64,000 nt of DNA from Epichloe hybrida (taxonomy: Eukaryota > Ascomycota > Sordariomycetes > Hypocreales > Clavicipitaceae): the NCBI GenBank assembly GCA_019022495.1, contig JAFEKR010000004.1, forward strand, positions 3,720,001 through 3,784,000. The letters run 5' to 3'. Each line of letters opens with the position of its first letter. Position 1 is the stretch's first letter. Below the pieces are notes generated by a model. It saw nothing but the letters and a program-made list of their open reading frames with translations. It did not search any database and had not been told where the DNA came from. Both the position numbers and the translations under genes were made by a program. Shown in pieces: positions 27,698-39,910 of this stretch.

Positions 27698-30531
27698 ATG
27701 GCGGAATTCCCCCAACAACAAGACTCACCCGCGAAGATAAGTGAAGAGATAGTGACGGCAGGGAAAGCAGCATTTGATCCGTCAAAGGCACCTGAAACCC
27801 GTGAACCAGCGCTCCAAGCATATCAGGACCTCATTGCTAAGTACGCCATCTCTTAAGCCTAAAGTCATAGATCACCAAGTCTAACAGCGACCGCAGCACC
27901 AAAACTTGGATTCTCCTCCCGGCACTGAATTCCTTGATAAAGCCAAACATTCTGCCGCCATGGCTGAGGGATCCATTATTGCAAGCTCTCACCCGCTTGC
28001 CCCTAAGACCTGACGGTGTTCGCGGAACCATGGAATTCGTGTTTTCCGTCCACCCAAGTAATCAAAACGCCGTAGCAGATGCGCAGCAACCCCAGAAGAC
28101 CGGGGCAAATATCACTCACGAGGCTATAGCCGTTGCGACTAGACTGTTGTCCACCGTGCCTGCTACCCTAAGCCCCGAGGAATGGTACGGCGGCATCGCT
28201 CCTCAGATTTTCAGCCTATTTGATGGTGATGCTGGAGACGATTTGGCCAAGACAGCAACGCAGATCGTTGGCTTCGGCATATTAGGAAGAAAACAGATGG
28301 GTGCCCCAGGTGAGGGTCTACGGTCCATCATATCTTGTCGAATTGCGTGAACTGAACACGTTGATACAGGATCACCAGGATGGGATGCGTTCGTTCTGCC
28401 ATTGATTGGGCAGATCAACTACACACTTCAAAGCACGCGAGAAAAACCCCCAGAGATAAACCATGAGCAAAGCGGCGAAATCGTCAATCTCGGCCGGGAC
28501 AAGATCATTGTCTCTGGAGACCAGCTTGCCACGGCTTTAAGACGGCTCAAAGTCCTCATACTCTCGAACCCTTCTCCAGGCTTGTGTCGTCGAGTTTTAA
28601 AGCCAGTGATATCACAGTTATGGGCACTTGCTTCGGTGCCCAACTCACCAGAACTCGTCGCCCAGAAGTATTGTTCCCCAGCAGAAAAGCTTTTGCAGAC
28701 TTATTTCACACTATTTGGTAAAGCGGACACCGTGGCTCCAATTATGCAGAACATTCTGTGTGAGGGATCTGCACAGGAATCAGAGAGCGCTTGGCGATTT
28801 CGAGTCGTGAGCGACTCAGAGATTGACGTTGTAGCAATCTTAAGCCCAGGGACGGGAGTCAATCTGCTGGAAGTCGAGCCCAGAGCCGAGAAGCTGGCAA
28901 AGCTCATCATAGGCTCTTTCTCAAACGAGGAAACGTTCGATCTGTTTCTCGCGTTATTGAATAAATGGATCCGATCCTTGAAACAACAAGGCCAGATCGA
29001 TATCAAAACAACACACGGCGAGAGCAAGCAAGACCCTCCGGTTCAGGAGCTGGCCGAGGTATCAGTACTGCAGAAGCTGATGGAATTAGCCTCAGAGAAG
29101 CTAGTCAGTCACTTCGATCAACTCGTGGGAATAATATGCCAAGTGCTGAGAGAAAATGAACAAGCTTCCCTCGGGGATGATCTTGTGTCTATCGTGCTGA
29201 GTCTGCTTAATCTGGTAGTCACTGCCGCGAGCTTTCAACGATCAGATATACAACCTCGAGATATGAACCTCATCGAGGAGTCACTTGAGAGAATAGGCGG
29301 GGCTCACAACAGCGATGTTTCAGCAACAGCCAGAAATTTGGCGATGCTGCTGAAATATCGAGACCAAATGGACCAATCTTGTGATGATAAGCCATCTTCT
29401 GCTCCATCGGCTCGCCATATTGAGGATAGAAAAGCCTACAATCTGGCAATGAACTACATCGGCGGCGACAAAGATAATCCACCCCCCGTCGTATCAGAAG
29501 GGCTTGCTATGCTGTCCGACTTGATCACGGCCGGAAGCCCCATTCTAGACATCACGGCCGTCACAGTCCTGATGTCGAATTTACTCAAAGATAATGAGGA
29601 CTACACCAACTTACGAGTCGTGAAGATTTTCACTCAGCTGGCTGACAAACATCCCAAATCAACGGTTCAGGAACTCCTCGACAACTACCTAGACCCCCGC
29701 GAACATTCCACCACAGATATTCGACTACGCTTTGGTGAAGCACTTGTACAGGTCATCGAGCGTCTCGGTGAAACCTTCTCTGGCGATGTGGCCCAGCAGA
29801 CTGCAGAAACGATCCTGTCCATCGCTAGTAGACGGGGTAACAGGCCAAAAACACAGGCGAAGCAAGCTCGCGAGGAGAGACTGGCGAAACTCAAGAAGGA
29901 CAAGGCAGCTCGCGATGGGAGAGACGACGATGGCCATGACGATGACCCCGGCGAGGACGAAGACTTGACGAGGGCGGACGCAGCAGACAATGAAATACTT
30001 TCCCAAATCCTCCGTGGATGGGAAAGCAACCGCGGAAGCGAAGACGTCCGCGTGCGAACATCTGCACTGTCCATCTTCGGAGCCGCGCTCGAGGTTAACA
30101 TTGCAGGCATCGGACCGACGCTTGTCTCCAACGCAGTCGACCTCTGCGTCAATGTCCTCACCGTCGAACGGGACATGGAACATGGGATCCTTCGACGCGC
30201 AGCCATCATGGTCATCCACGGTTTTGTGCGCGCGCTGCACCACGCCAAGGAGTCTGGCCGCTCGCTGGGGTTTGGACTAACAGCCTCCAGCCGTGGGGAC
30301 ATACAACGAACCCTGCACTACGTTGCAGAGACGGACAACGACGGCCTCGTGCAACAGCATTCCCGAGACGTCGTGGAGAGCTTGCGAAATTGGCACATCA
30401 GCACTTTGTTGCCCCAGCAAAATGAGGCGGTTGGAGGTTTTAGCCGCCTTGCAGGGCTGAGTGTGAATCCAGGAGAAAGCATTGATCATGCATCAGGTCA
30501 AACACGGCCCAGAATTGAAGAGGTAGAATGA
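27698..30531 (+). CDS. RTP1: RTP1/TANGO6 family protein (RNA polymerase II nuclear import/assembly)
   Basis: HEAT-repeat protein; yeast Rtp1 helps assemble and import RNA polymerase II. Exons 27698-27840, 27897-28309 and 28370-30531 give 905 aa. The 56- and 60-nt introns have GTACGC and GTGAGG donors and keep frame (AA|C and G|GA). The RTP1_C1-type region is visible as LSDLITAGSPILDI, then LDNYLDPREHSTTDIRLRFGE; the RTP1_C2-type region as VRTSALSIFGAALE and GILRRAAIMVIHGF. Between them is a charged linker rich in Lys, Asp and Glu (around KLKKDKAARDGRDDDGHDDD). The start is the first ATG in frame and gives an Ala-Glu-rich N-terminus. Human TANGO6 is the animal homologue. Confidence 0.85.
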
Positions 30532-33500
30532 ATTTGGAAACCTTTTTTTTTTTTTTTTTTTCACGTGAGTTGTCCGGGACATGGAGTGCTTCAGAGTTAG
30601 ACAGTGAGGATACAGTAGTATTCTAAACACGTGGTCCGTACCTGTCTGAGTAATGATCTCACTAATGAAACATCGGATGACAGCAAGTATCAGATTATAT
30701 CATTGTGCATTGCCCCCTCCCCCCCCGAAAAGCTCACACTGAATCCAGTAAGATGATTCATGCAGCGCCACCAACCAACAACAATCGGGTTCATCTGGAT
30801 CTGACACATGAGCGCGAGCTGCGAAAAATAGAATCAACATCTTGACAAGGCCGACCACAAAACGTCCTCTGGCACCAATGGCCTGACAATAGCATAAAAT
30901 GCGCCGTTGAATGTCAAGTTTATGCCATAATCTAGTGCTATGGAGAATGGTTCCGAATTAACAAGCACAACTGGCGTTCAGTCAATTACCGGGGTGAAAA
31001 CAACGAGGGCCATCAATCACGGTTTCTTCTAATATCCATGTCGCGACAACAATTTCTTTGCTCATTGATAAAGTACGGAGATTGTTGGTCGGATAATATA
31101 TATATAAGGGTAAAAAGCAAGAAATGGAACCTCTAAAATGACAAGCAAGCTCATGCAATGACAGCTTTAGCGCCAATTATGAGTGACCGCTCAAAGGGGC
31201 AGAGAAGACAAATAACGGAATGAGTTCGACAATGAAGTTTTTTTTTTTCCTAGGTGGGGGGTTTTTTTTTTTTTTTTTTTCAAAAATTTCTTGGGTTGAA
31301 GAAACGACTCAGGCATTCCCATTGCGGCTGGCTATCAGAGACATGAAACGTTTAGCTGTGGTACTTAATAAGTCGCTAACCTGTACTCGGTAAAATGCGG
31401 ACGGGCTTTGGCTGGGTCTGGAATATGAAGGGGCACCGTAATACTCCGTAGAACACTTTGCTATGAAGCGCTAGCATTCACGATGGAACCTTTCACTTTC
31501 CGATGGCCCTTGGAAAAAGCTCAAGCGAAAGAATCGTGTTAGTGGCGGTTTCAGGAAAGCCAGCCGGTGAGCAAGAAAACACAGTTCCAAATAGCAACGC
31601 TCAGGAAAGGCCAGACAGCAGCAAGCCTGACCATATCAGGACTAGCGCAATTGGCCCTCTCTTTGTTCCTGAAGTAATTACGTAATTACGTAATTACATA
31701 CAACAGTAATATGTACATACATAAGCATCAACGGGAGTGGGGGCAGGAAAGAGCTAGGAGGGGGTGCACTAAAGGGAGCGTTACACTAAAGACGAAGAGG
31801 TGCAGGTGCATGACTTGGTTTGCTTCAAGCGAGCTGGCTGCGCTGACGGTCAACCGAATCGTCTGCATCGTCCCATCGTCAATGACATCAATGACATCAA
31901 TGATGAGTGAATGAAGCTTTTCGACCTTGTTCGATGCTTCATGGCTTGGCGCATCAGGTCTCGGCGAGTCTGGCGGTGAGACTTGGAGATGCATTCCCAT
32001 GAACCCCAGCAACTCCGTGTGGTACATGGCTCTTCCCTGCATTTATTGGTCCAGCATGCCATGCCAACAACAAATGGCATCGCATCGTCTGTGGTGGCCA
32101 CGCGATCTCTGACAGCATCGCGCGTTATAACCAACAACAGCACAACTGCAGTTCGTCCAGGTCAGCTTGTTTGCATTGGCCAGTCCGACCTGTCTGTCGA
32201 CACTCGACTGTCGACACTCGGCAGTGACGCTTTGGAACCCTCGAATCTTTCCTTGCATCTACAGATCTCGCATCTACAGAGAGCGGCACGCTGCCGACGA
32301 GTCCAGGTGAAATAGTCCAGTCCATATCCCATGCAATTAATAAGCTTTCGCCGTCGTGATTGAGGAGATGAGCAGGATGGAACTTTTTGTGGTCAGAGCG
32401 GCGCTCACCACACTCCACTCATCAACTCACTAACGACCTCATTATCAATGGATCTACTCCGTACTTCGCACTCGTTGTCCAATGACGAATTCTGCGACTT
32501 GACTCGCACTCGACTTGGCAAAAATTTCAACGCTGTTGAGCGCCCGAGTATTAGTAAGAGACGAGGGAAAAAGGAAAACCCCCCCTCATGGCAGGGGCCG
32601 GTGCTGGCAAATTCTGCCGTGGTTGAACTTGCGAAATGACAACGACATGACGCGCAATGTTATTTATTAATATGATCGTCATGTTGTACGGAGTACGGGC
32701 TCTGACCCGTGTTCCTGGTGATTACGGTGATTACGGTGACTACGGGTTACGGCAGAGCGGCTCTGGTGGCAGGGTGATCTTCAACGAGATGGAAACTGTG
32801 GCTGTGGCTCGGGATGTTAATATGTACATAATAACGACTGGATGACGGCTCGTCTCAAGTTTGTGCTCTCCCCTACCAGTTACTTGCATTTTTACATACT
32901 AGTGGCATGGGTACTGCCCCTGAGCTAAACTCGTGATCCAGATTGCCAGATTCCGGTCAGTCAGTGACAGAATGAGTCGCCGCTGCACGCTGCACGCTGC
33001 CTCTTGTACCAATTTCTACCGATCCGTACCGATCAACAATGTGCCCAATGCCAGCCAGTCTGTTTGTTTGCCCGCCCAATTCGCCGTCTCAAGTCCTACA
33101 ATCTCACCTGGGGCAACAAGAATGGCCGTGCTCCTCGTGGGCTTGAACAACGCGGCGCGTTGCCGAAGTCAGACTTCGAGATGTGGTGGTGGATGGACCG
33201 ATGCCATCTCTATCATGTATGTACCCGCGCTTTTCATCGCGACAGGAGGGAACAGCGGATCATTCATCAGGTGATGGCAATCTCCAGTCCCGCCTTTCGC
33301 TGGCTTCCGCTGGCTCATGCTCCTCTTGCAGACAAGACAGAACTTCCGGGTTCCGTCCAGCCCTTGTTCGCTTGTCTGTATGTACAACTCTCTCTCATGT
33401 TGGGCTGTGTCTTACTCGTTGATCAGCCGTTGTGTCATCTCAAGAGTGGCTGTGTGCCTTCAATTTTGTTCCTAGCCTTGGCCCTAAACCCTCGGCCGGT

Positions 33501-34265
33501 GGAGCCATTCGACTCGGGGACTGAACAGGGCGAAAAAAGCTGGGCTCTTCATTTTGTTTTGACCCCATATTATATGCACGCATGGGTTGGGATGGTTGGG
33601 ATGGTTGGGATGGTTGGGATGGTTGGGATGGTTGGGATGGTTGGATGGTTGGGATGGTTGGATGGTTGTGGCTGAACCCACCCCCCCAACGAGTCCGCGT
33701 GGGCGAAAACGCACAAGTCAGTTAGTTCCTGGCTAACTGGCTCCAATTCTTGGCCCCCCCCCTTCCTGGCCCTTCCTGGCCCTTCCTGGCCCTCATCATT
33801 TGTATGTATAACCCCATGCTCTTCAAAAATCTTGCATCTACACACACTCACTCACTCTTCACTCTCTTTCGTCCTCAAGTCATCTTCTCGACGACAATTC
33901 ACACATTCATTTTTGGCGCGTTTGACTCCGCCGTCCTTTGCTATCACAGCTTACATCGATAACCCGACGTCAAGCAGCGCTACGTCTCACTGAATTACTG
34001 ACCATTTTCCTACCTTCGTTCTCTTCTATCAAGTGAGAAAGCTCAGCTTCGTTCCACTCTCTGTTTCAACGACGCGGAATCGACTTTCGCTTTTTGCCTG
34101 CTCACATCGCAAACATCAACATCAACCGAGATTTCGAGCACATTGACCAGACTTGCGTGAAGCCTGATTGATATCTGATATTTATTCGTCACACGTCAAT
34201 TGCCATAGCAGAAGAAGATTCAAGGAAACTCACAACATCATCTTACAACAATCAAATCCGACAAG
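30532..34265. other. 3.7-kb intergenic region with simple repeats, no gene recognised
   Basis: Holds long T runs (30543-30562, 31240-31280), an (ACGTAATT)n palindromic run near 31674-31697, three TACTCCGTA/TACGGAGTA motifs (31442, 32455, 32687), the GGTTGGGAT minisatellite (33584-33669) and a CCTTCCTGGC triplication (about 33760-33791). Open frames up to 223 codons run through the minisatellite and are not convincing. The last 400 bases are pyrimidine-rich and are probably the promoter and 5' UTR of the following secreted-protein gene. Confidence 0.5.
33584..33669. repeat. GGTTGGGAT minisatellite
   Basis: About nine tandem copies of the 9-mer GGTTGGGAT, some shortened to GGTTGGAT. Regular runs of two and three G could form a G-quadruplex on the plus strand. 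Confidence 0.9.
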
Positions 34266-35189
34266 ATGAAGACTACTGCTACCGCTCTTGGCATGCTGGC
34301 TGCCGTTGCCTCTGCCTACAATCCTGCCCGGCACCTGCACTTTCCCCGTGCAAATGGAACCGAGAGCTTGACCACCATGACGGTCAAGGCGACCCAGGTT
34401 CATACCATCACTAGCTGTGCTCCTACCGTCACGAACTGCCCGGTCAATGCCACCATGGTCGTCACTGACACCATTGTCCTGGCCACAACCGTGTGTCCCG
34501 TGGGCGATGTCGCCAAGGTCTCATCTTCACTTCTTGCAAAGGCCCCGACCACTGGCCCAGCCCCGACCACTGCTGCCATGACCACCGAGGTCATTGATGT
34601 CGTCACCGACAAGACTCTCACGATGAAAATCGGCACTGGTTCCACCGCCTCAATGACTACCACAACTATTCATACCACTAGCCAGAAGACCATCACCGTT
34701 CCCCGCACCACCGACACCACTGCTGCTCCCAGTACCACTGCTGAGTCTACGACCACTCTGACTGCTACTACCAAGTTCACCCGCACTCTGACTGTCTCCA
34801 AGGCCAAGCCCAACCCTACCGGCCCTGCCGGAAACCCTGACCACAGTGGCAAGGGTGACTGCCCTGCCCCAACTGTCACAGTTACCGTGGTCAAGGAGAC
34901 TGTCACTGCCCTTGCCTCTACCGTTTACGTTACCGTTGGTGCTTGTACCACGAGCGCAGCCGAGAAGGAGCCCATTGCCACTACGACTCCCGTCAGTGTC
35001 AAGTCGTCCAATGATGGTGACAAGAGCATCGGTGCCGACAAGCCCCATGCCTCTTCTGACTGCCCCGACTCAATCACGACTCTCCAGGCCACTGTCACTG
35101 TTGTCCCTTACCCTGCTGGTAATGGCACTCACACCACCAGTGGTCACGCCAACCCAACTGGAACTGGCTTCGCTCGTCTCCGCCGTTGA
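34266..35189 (+). CDS. Thr-rich secreted protein, probably cell-wall associated
   Basis: Single-exon gene of 307 aa. The N-terminus MKTTATALGMLAAVASAYNP is a good signal peptide with cleavage expected after ASA. The mature protein is very rich in Thr and Ser, with two short Cys-containing modules of similar design (ITSCAPTVTNCP and VVTDTIVLATTVCPV), then low-complexity TTTT/TTST stretches suited to O-glycosylation. The C-terminus (GTGFARLRR) is not hydrophobic, so no GPI signal is seen. The family resembles abundant secreted hypothetical proteins of filamentous fungi; no enzyme motif is present. Codon use is strongly C-ending in the third position, typical of a highly expressed gene. Confidence 0.8.
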   Translation: MKTTATALGMLAAVASAYNPARHLHFPRANGTESLTTMTVKATQVHTITSCAPTVTNCPVNATMVVTDTIVLATTVCPVGDVAKVSSSLLAKAPTTGPAPTTAAMTTEVIDVVTDKTLTMKIGTGSTASMTTTTIHTTSQKTITVPRTTDTTAAPSTTAESTTTLTATTKFTRTLTVSKAKPNPTGPAGNPDHSGKGDCPAPTVTVTVVKETVTALASTVYVTVGACTTSAAEKEPIATTTPVSVKSSNDGDKSIGADKPHASSDCPDSITTLQATVTVVPYPAGNGTHTTSGHANPTGTGFARLRR

Positions 35190-36537
35190 AATCATTTTGA
35201 CCGGTGACGTTGCAGGCCAACGGAGACCAAGAAAAAAAAGAAAAATACAATCCGGGCATTTTCATCTTTTACTTGAAGAGCCATAGCATGCCAATGAAAT
35301 CGATTCTCATGGTGGCGATTGGAGGACTTTGGGGACACAGCCCTCTTTCTCTTTTTATCATCTACATATTGATGGGAAAGGGGTTTCATGTTATTTTATA
35401 TATAGAGAAGAGAGGGAAAAGAAGCCCGCACATCTCTGCAGTCACAATATGGGTAAAGGTACATTGTATTGTGTCTCATTTTTGGATATTCAAATCAACG
35501 AATCTTTGCGAAACTTGCCAACGCTTCGGCCTTGCTCCACGAGGAACACAAAGTGGTTCCATGTGCCCTGGTTTGGCGGTTGATGGAAGAGAGTTGACTG
35601 TGTCTGATGTTGTGCTCTGTGAGGGCTGAATGTGGGTTTGTCATTACTTTCGTGCGAATATGTATATACTGTAGTTTAACCATTCTTCTCTCCATCATTA
35701 TTTTTGATGCACCGATACGATGCAGCCTTCGATGAATGAATGCCGTTCCATATCTTCAAAACCTATCAATCAATTGCCGTACGTTGTGTTTGGATGGGTC
35801 TGTCTGGCTGAAGTCCAAGTCTGACGCGTTGGATGGCATTGTCGTGTCCGAGACCTTCTGCTGCAGCATGTCTTGCAACGCCACGCGCGGATCGACGGCA
35901 GGGCGAGCTGGACGTGCGCTGGCCGGATGGGACACTCACCGTCGACAAGGTGCTGGAGTGTGCTGTGAGTGTTGTGATGAGAATCATTCCTGCATACGGA
36001 CTACTCCGCGATCTGATCACATTCGCACTGTGGAGCTAGAAACCTTGGAAAGCGACTGGAGCCGCCACCATGACAGCAACTGCACTGCACTGCACTGCAC
36101 GTAGCACCCATCTCGTTCAAATCTAGGTCCAAGGGAAGCGTCCCTTTTTTTCAAAGAGAAGAAGGAATGCTGAGACATCGGGACTTCCAAAGGAAAACCT
36201 TGGCCATCGGTACCGAGTACATACATACGGAGTAGAAGCTCAAAGAGATGGGGTGGCCAAACAGGTGGACCAGACTGAGCCGTCTGATTGGTATAGAAGC
36301 TTCCAGCTTCCTCCCCTCTCTCGCACCATGAATCCCGTCGTCTTGATTCGTTTTTCTGCCAATCACCCCGCCTAGATCTGAATGACATTCGACCCCTCAC
36401 TTGCTTTTCCCCCCTCCATTGCAGCAGTATTTCTCTCCTTCAACCCAACCCACTTGTTCTTCCTGCTTTCAAAAACCCCTCCAGATCCAGATTCATCCCA
36501 ATTGAGCAAATCTCGTCAATCCAACAAATCCGCCATC
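35190..36537. other. 1.35-kb intergenic region
   Basis: Contains the 3' flank of the secreted-protein gene and the promoter of cyclophilin. Notable items are a (CTGCA)n run near 36079-36100 and a TACGGAGTA motif at 36226-36234. No gene was recognised. Confidence 0.5.
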
Positions 36538-37314
36538 ATGTCTGACGTCTACTTCGATGTCTCTGCCAACGGCTGTACGTTTCTAAATCTCCTCCCGCTC
36601 GATGGCCCAAAGTCAATTGCGTGGGCAACAAGCAAAGCAAAGCAAAGCAGGCTAACGTGAAAGTGGCATTGTAGCTCCCCTCGGCCGCATCACCTTCAAG
36701 CTCTATGATGATGTTGTCCCCAAGACGGCCGCCAACTTCCGCGCTCTTGCCACTGGCGAGAAGGGCTTCGGCTACGCTGGCTCCTCTTTCCACCGTGTCA
36801 TTCCCCAGTTCATGCTTCAGGGTGGTGACTTCACCAACCACAACGTGAGTACTAACTTTGCAGGGTGACTTTTTGGCAATCGTCACTGCGGAATCCAGTC
36901 TCTCAACTAACTAACACGTCTTCTTTCCAGGGCACTGGTGGCAAGTCCATCTACGGCGAGAAGTTCGCCGACGAGAACTTCCAGCTGAAGCACACCAAGC
37001 CCGGTCTGCTGTCCATGGCCAACGCCGGCGCCAACACGTATGTTTGCTCTCAAAAAGCAGAAAAGGCGGAAAGGAAGAAGTAGAAGTAGAAACTAAGATG
37101 GCACTCTTTTTTTGCTAACGTGACTCCTTTTCCTCACAGCAACGGATCCCAGTTCTTCATCACCACTGTCGTGACCTCTTGGCTCGACGGCAAGCATGTC
37201 GTTTTCGGCGAGGTCACTGATGGTATGGACATTGTCAGGAAGATTGAGTCTTTTGGCAGCCAGAGCGGCAAGACGCAGCAGAAGATCACCATTGACAAGA
37301 GCGGTACTTTGTAA
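36538..37314 (+). CDS. CYPA: Cyclophilin A (peptidyl-prolyl cis-trans isomerase)
   Basis: Small cytosolic/nuclear prolyl isomerase and target of cyclosporin A. Four exons, 36538-36574, 36675-36844, 36931-37037 and 37140-37314, give 162 aa, the usual single-domain length. The active-site residues are present: [17 protein letters not shown] carries the catalytic Arg and Phe/Gln, ANAGANTNGSQFF follows, and [13 protein letters not shown] carries the Trp that binds cyclosporin. The introns (100, 86 and 102 nt) all start GT and end AG. No targeting signal precedes the domain, which supports a cytosolic form. Its stop faces the stop of the CENP-Q gene. Confidence 0.97.
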
Positions 37315-37804
37315 ATTTGACAAGTCATTTTGGTTTCTTCAAAAGTCGGTGGCTAGATCGGTCTGATGATTAGATTTGGTGGCCTGGGTAAGTTTTCCCG
37401 TTGGCGTGCTTCCCAGGGAGGAAGTGGGAATGAAGATTGAAAAGTAGACGAATCTAGACAGGGTGAATCACTCTGCACCAACTGAATGATTGTAAACCAG
37501 CCCTGGGTCGTTTACGTATCATACACACCGTGACACTTGTTGCTGTAGAAAACACCAAAACTTCTGTGAATTGTAATAACGCTTCCCAAGTGGGAAAGCA
37601 CAGCTCATCCGGAAACAAAAGTACATCATCATTGATTGTCATCTCGTCATCGAAATACCCTCGAGGAGAGCAATCCCGTGTCTGTCTTATGTACATGCAC
37701 ATCCGATGATATCCAAGTCCAGCCCCCGCTCTTGTACAATGCCCTGTTGAAATTGAAATTCGCCCGCCCAACGCCAGGTTGCTCGCCATCCATCCATCCA
37801 TCCA
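37315..37804. other. Convergent intergenic region
   Basis: 490 bases between the stops of cyclophilin and CENP-Q. A (CATC)n run lies at about 37787-37806. No gene seen. Confidence 0.5.
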
Positions 37805-39384
37805 TCACCCCAGCACAACCTGTTCGTATCGTCTTAGATCCAAATGTCTCAGCAACACGGCCCGCAGCGCGGCTCTGCTCCTCGCCAGCTGCGGCATCAG
37901 CCCATCCGTCTGCTCGAGGTTCGCCCGTATGTTGTCGACGTGCGTCCCTAGCTGGACCGCAAGAGGCTGTATGTCGTCGTCGTCGTCAATCTCCTGCTCG
38001 TTCTTGCGTTAGAATTTTCCACACGGGCGGTCTTTGTAATGATGTTGAGGAGGAAAAAAAAAAAAAACGGTGTTCATCATTGGGGAATGAATATGCCCCC
38101 CCTCTTCCATACCTACCGTGAATGCCCCCCCCCCACCCGACGCAGCATCCTCGCCCCTCGTCAGCTCAAAGCCGTCCATCTTGTCATCGCGGGCCGTCGT
38201 CTCCCCTTCTGAATTCGCAGGCGCGGGAGTAAGAACGTGTGCCTTCCTAAGCAGGCTTCTCTGCTCCCTGGCCTGAGCCCTCGCGCCGGCCTCGAGGTTC
38301 CTGAGCGTTTCGTAGTCCAGCTCCAGCTCCTCCTCCATGGCTTCCTTTTCGCGCCTCAGGACTTCTAGCCCGTCGAGGGCCGGCTCCAGCTGTCTCTCGA
38401 GATTGAGTTCCCCGTCGAGCACGCTCTCAAAGTTGAGCTCGACTTCGCGCCCGCCGTCGCTCTGCAGCGGCGCGCGACCGACGTTGGCGGGCATCGAGGC
38501 CGGGGGGAAGGGTAGGCCGCGGGAGATTTTGCGCGCGATCCGGTGGGTGATGAGGCGGAGGGCGGACGAGGTGTACTCCCGGCGGAGCTGTGAGTCGGAG
38601 AGGCGCTGGAGGATCGGGCGCTGGGCGTGTTGGAGAGTGTTTGTCACGGCGGTGAGGGAGGCGTTGGCGAGAGGCGACCATTTTGCCTCGATGGCGGATT
38701 GGCGGACGCGGCGGGCATACGGCGCGACGTGGACGTAGGGCTTCGGGGGCGAGGGGGCCGCCGAGGATGCCTCTCCGTCTGGTGTTTCTTGGTCTTGCCG
38801 TTTGTCTTTGTCTTGGCGGCCGTGGGATCCGGGCTGGTTTGGCTGCGGTACGCCTCTTCTCCCGATGACACCGGTTCCGCCTAGACTGCTTCGATGCGGC
38901 GGCGCGTTTGACGACCGTCGTCGTCGGCGCTTCTTGGTCCTTGCGGAGTCGTAGTCTTCTTCTTCCTCTTCTCCTTCTTCTTCTTCTCCGTCTTCGTCTT
39001 CCTCTTCGTCGTCATCGCTTCGGGCGTCTCGCCTGCTCGACGTGCTCCAGCTTTCTCTTATTGTTGATTGTTTTCGCTGCGCTGCTTGTCCTTTGTTGTT
39101 CTGCACAGAGAGACGGCCGCCGCGGCCGCCGCTTTTTCTCTTCTTCGCCGCCGCGCCAGGATCGCTTGGGCCGCTGCTCTTTCTGGGCTGCGCTGGGTTT
39201 CGTGATCGCGGGGGGAGCCCGAGGGACGCGTTTGACGGCCGACCGCGTTTGCGATTCGGTGGTGGGTTCGGCGCCTGTGGGCGGGCGCGTCAAGAAGAGA
39301 GATGAGAGATGCATTAGTGTCTGTGAGGAACACCGCCGTCTGTGTCTGTGAATTTTTATCTTGGGGCTTTGCGACACTCACCAT
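37805..39384 (-). CDS. fta7: CENP-Q inner kinetochore subunit (Okp1/Fta7 family)
   Basis: Subunit of the constitutive centromere network (COMA-type complex) that binds CENP-A chromatin. Exons 39382-39384, 38117-39274 and 37805-38002 give 452 aa. The first coding exon is only the ATG, followed at once by a GTGAGT donor; the CACAG acceptor at 39275 then gives M-APNPPPNRKRGRPSNA with an AT-hook-like KRGRP. A basic/acidic disordered part follows (DDDEEEDEDGEEEE, KKRRRRR), then the conserved block PYVHVAPYARRVRQS-IEAKWSPL, and coiled-coil helices around LEVLRREKEAMEEELELDY. The last exon, read by frame and family likeness, gives DDDDIQPLAVQLG and ends EQVVLG. Without the last splice the frame would run into an unrelated tail. 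Confidence 0.85.
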
Positions 39385-39910
39385 TTACGGACGCGCGAGC
39401 TGGGCAGGATGCGGGAGGAGATTATGAATATTTCATGATATCTCCATGTGCTGTGCTTTGTCCAATGCGTGGAAAGTGTTATCGGTTGGAGCGATAAGCG
39501 GCGTTGTTTTGGCGGCGCGAGCTTTTGAGAGCTCGGCTGGCCCCACCCCTGGACTTCACTCTTATGTCTTCTGACCAACCACAGACGCCCATACGCCCAT
39601 CCCCCGGCGGCGTAGCTCTTTCCCCCCTGTTGGAGTTCCGTTCCCCCAAAGTTCCCGAGGGCCTGGTGGCAGCTACATAGGCTGTCTGTCTCTCCCATTC
39701 ACATCTCATTTCTTGCATCCCTCGGTGCTTCGTGACTTTGTCGAGCCCATCAATTTTTTTTTGTTTTCCCTGTCAAAGGCAACCCCTGCCAGAACTTGAG
39801 CCGCCTTTTCCTCTCCTCCTCGTTCGGGATTCTTGTCAAAGTTCCATCGTCAAATCTACGTCACAAGGGTCCTCCACCATTCCGACACATACCCAGGTAA
39901 TTTTATCAAG
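39385..39910. promoter_or_regulatory. Divergent promoter region, CENP-Q and thioredoxin-like gene
   Basis: 526 bases between oppositely directed starts. Pyrimidine-rich towards the downstream gene. No specific sites recognised. Confidence 0.45.

Noticed and set aside
33004..33675. 223-codon plus-strand frame
   Set aside because: Its end is made by the GGTTGGGAT minisatellite (repeated Val-Gly-Met), and the rest lacks any recognisable pattern.
36675..37314. Secretory or mitochondrial cyclophilin
   Set aside because: No signal or presequence precedes the domain; exon 1 begins MSDVYFDV, as in cytosolic cyclophilin A.
38337..39351. Plus-strand frames opposite CENP-Q, including Leu-rich stretches
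   Set aside because: They are the complement of the acidic and Arg-rich parts of CENP-Q; leucine runs arise from GAG/GAA codons read in reverse.
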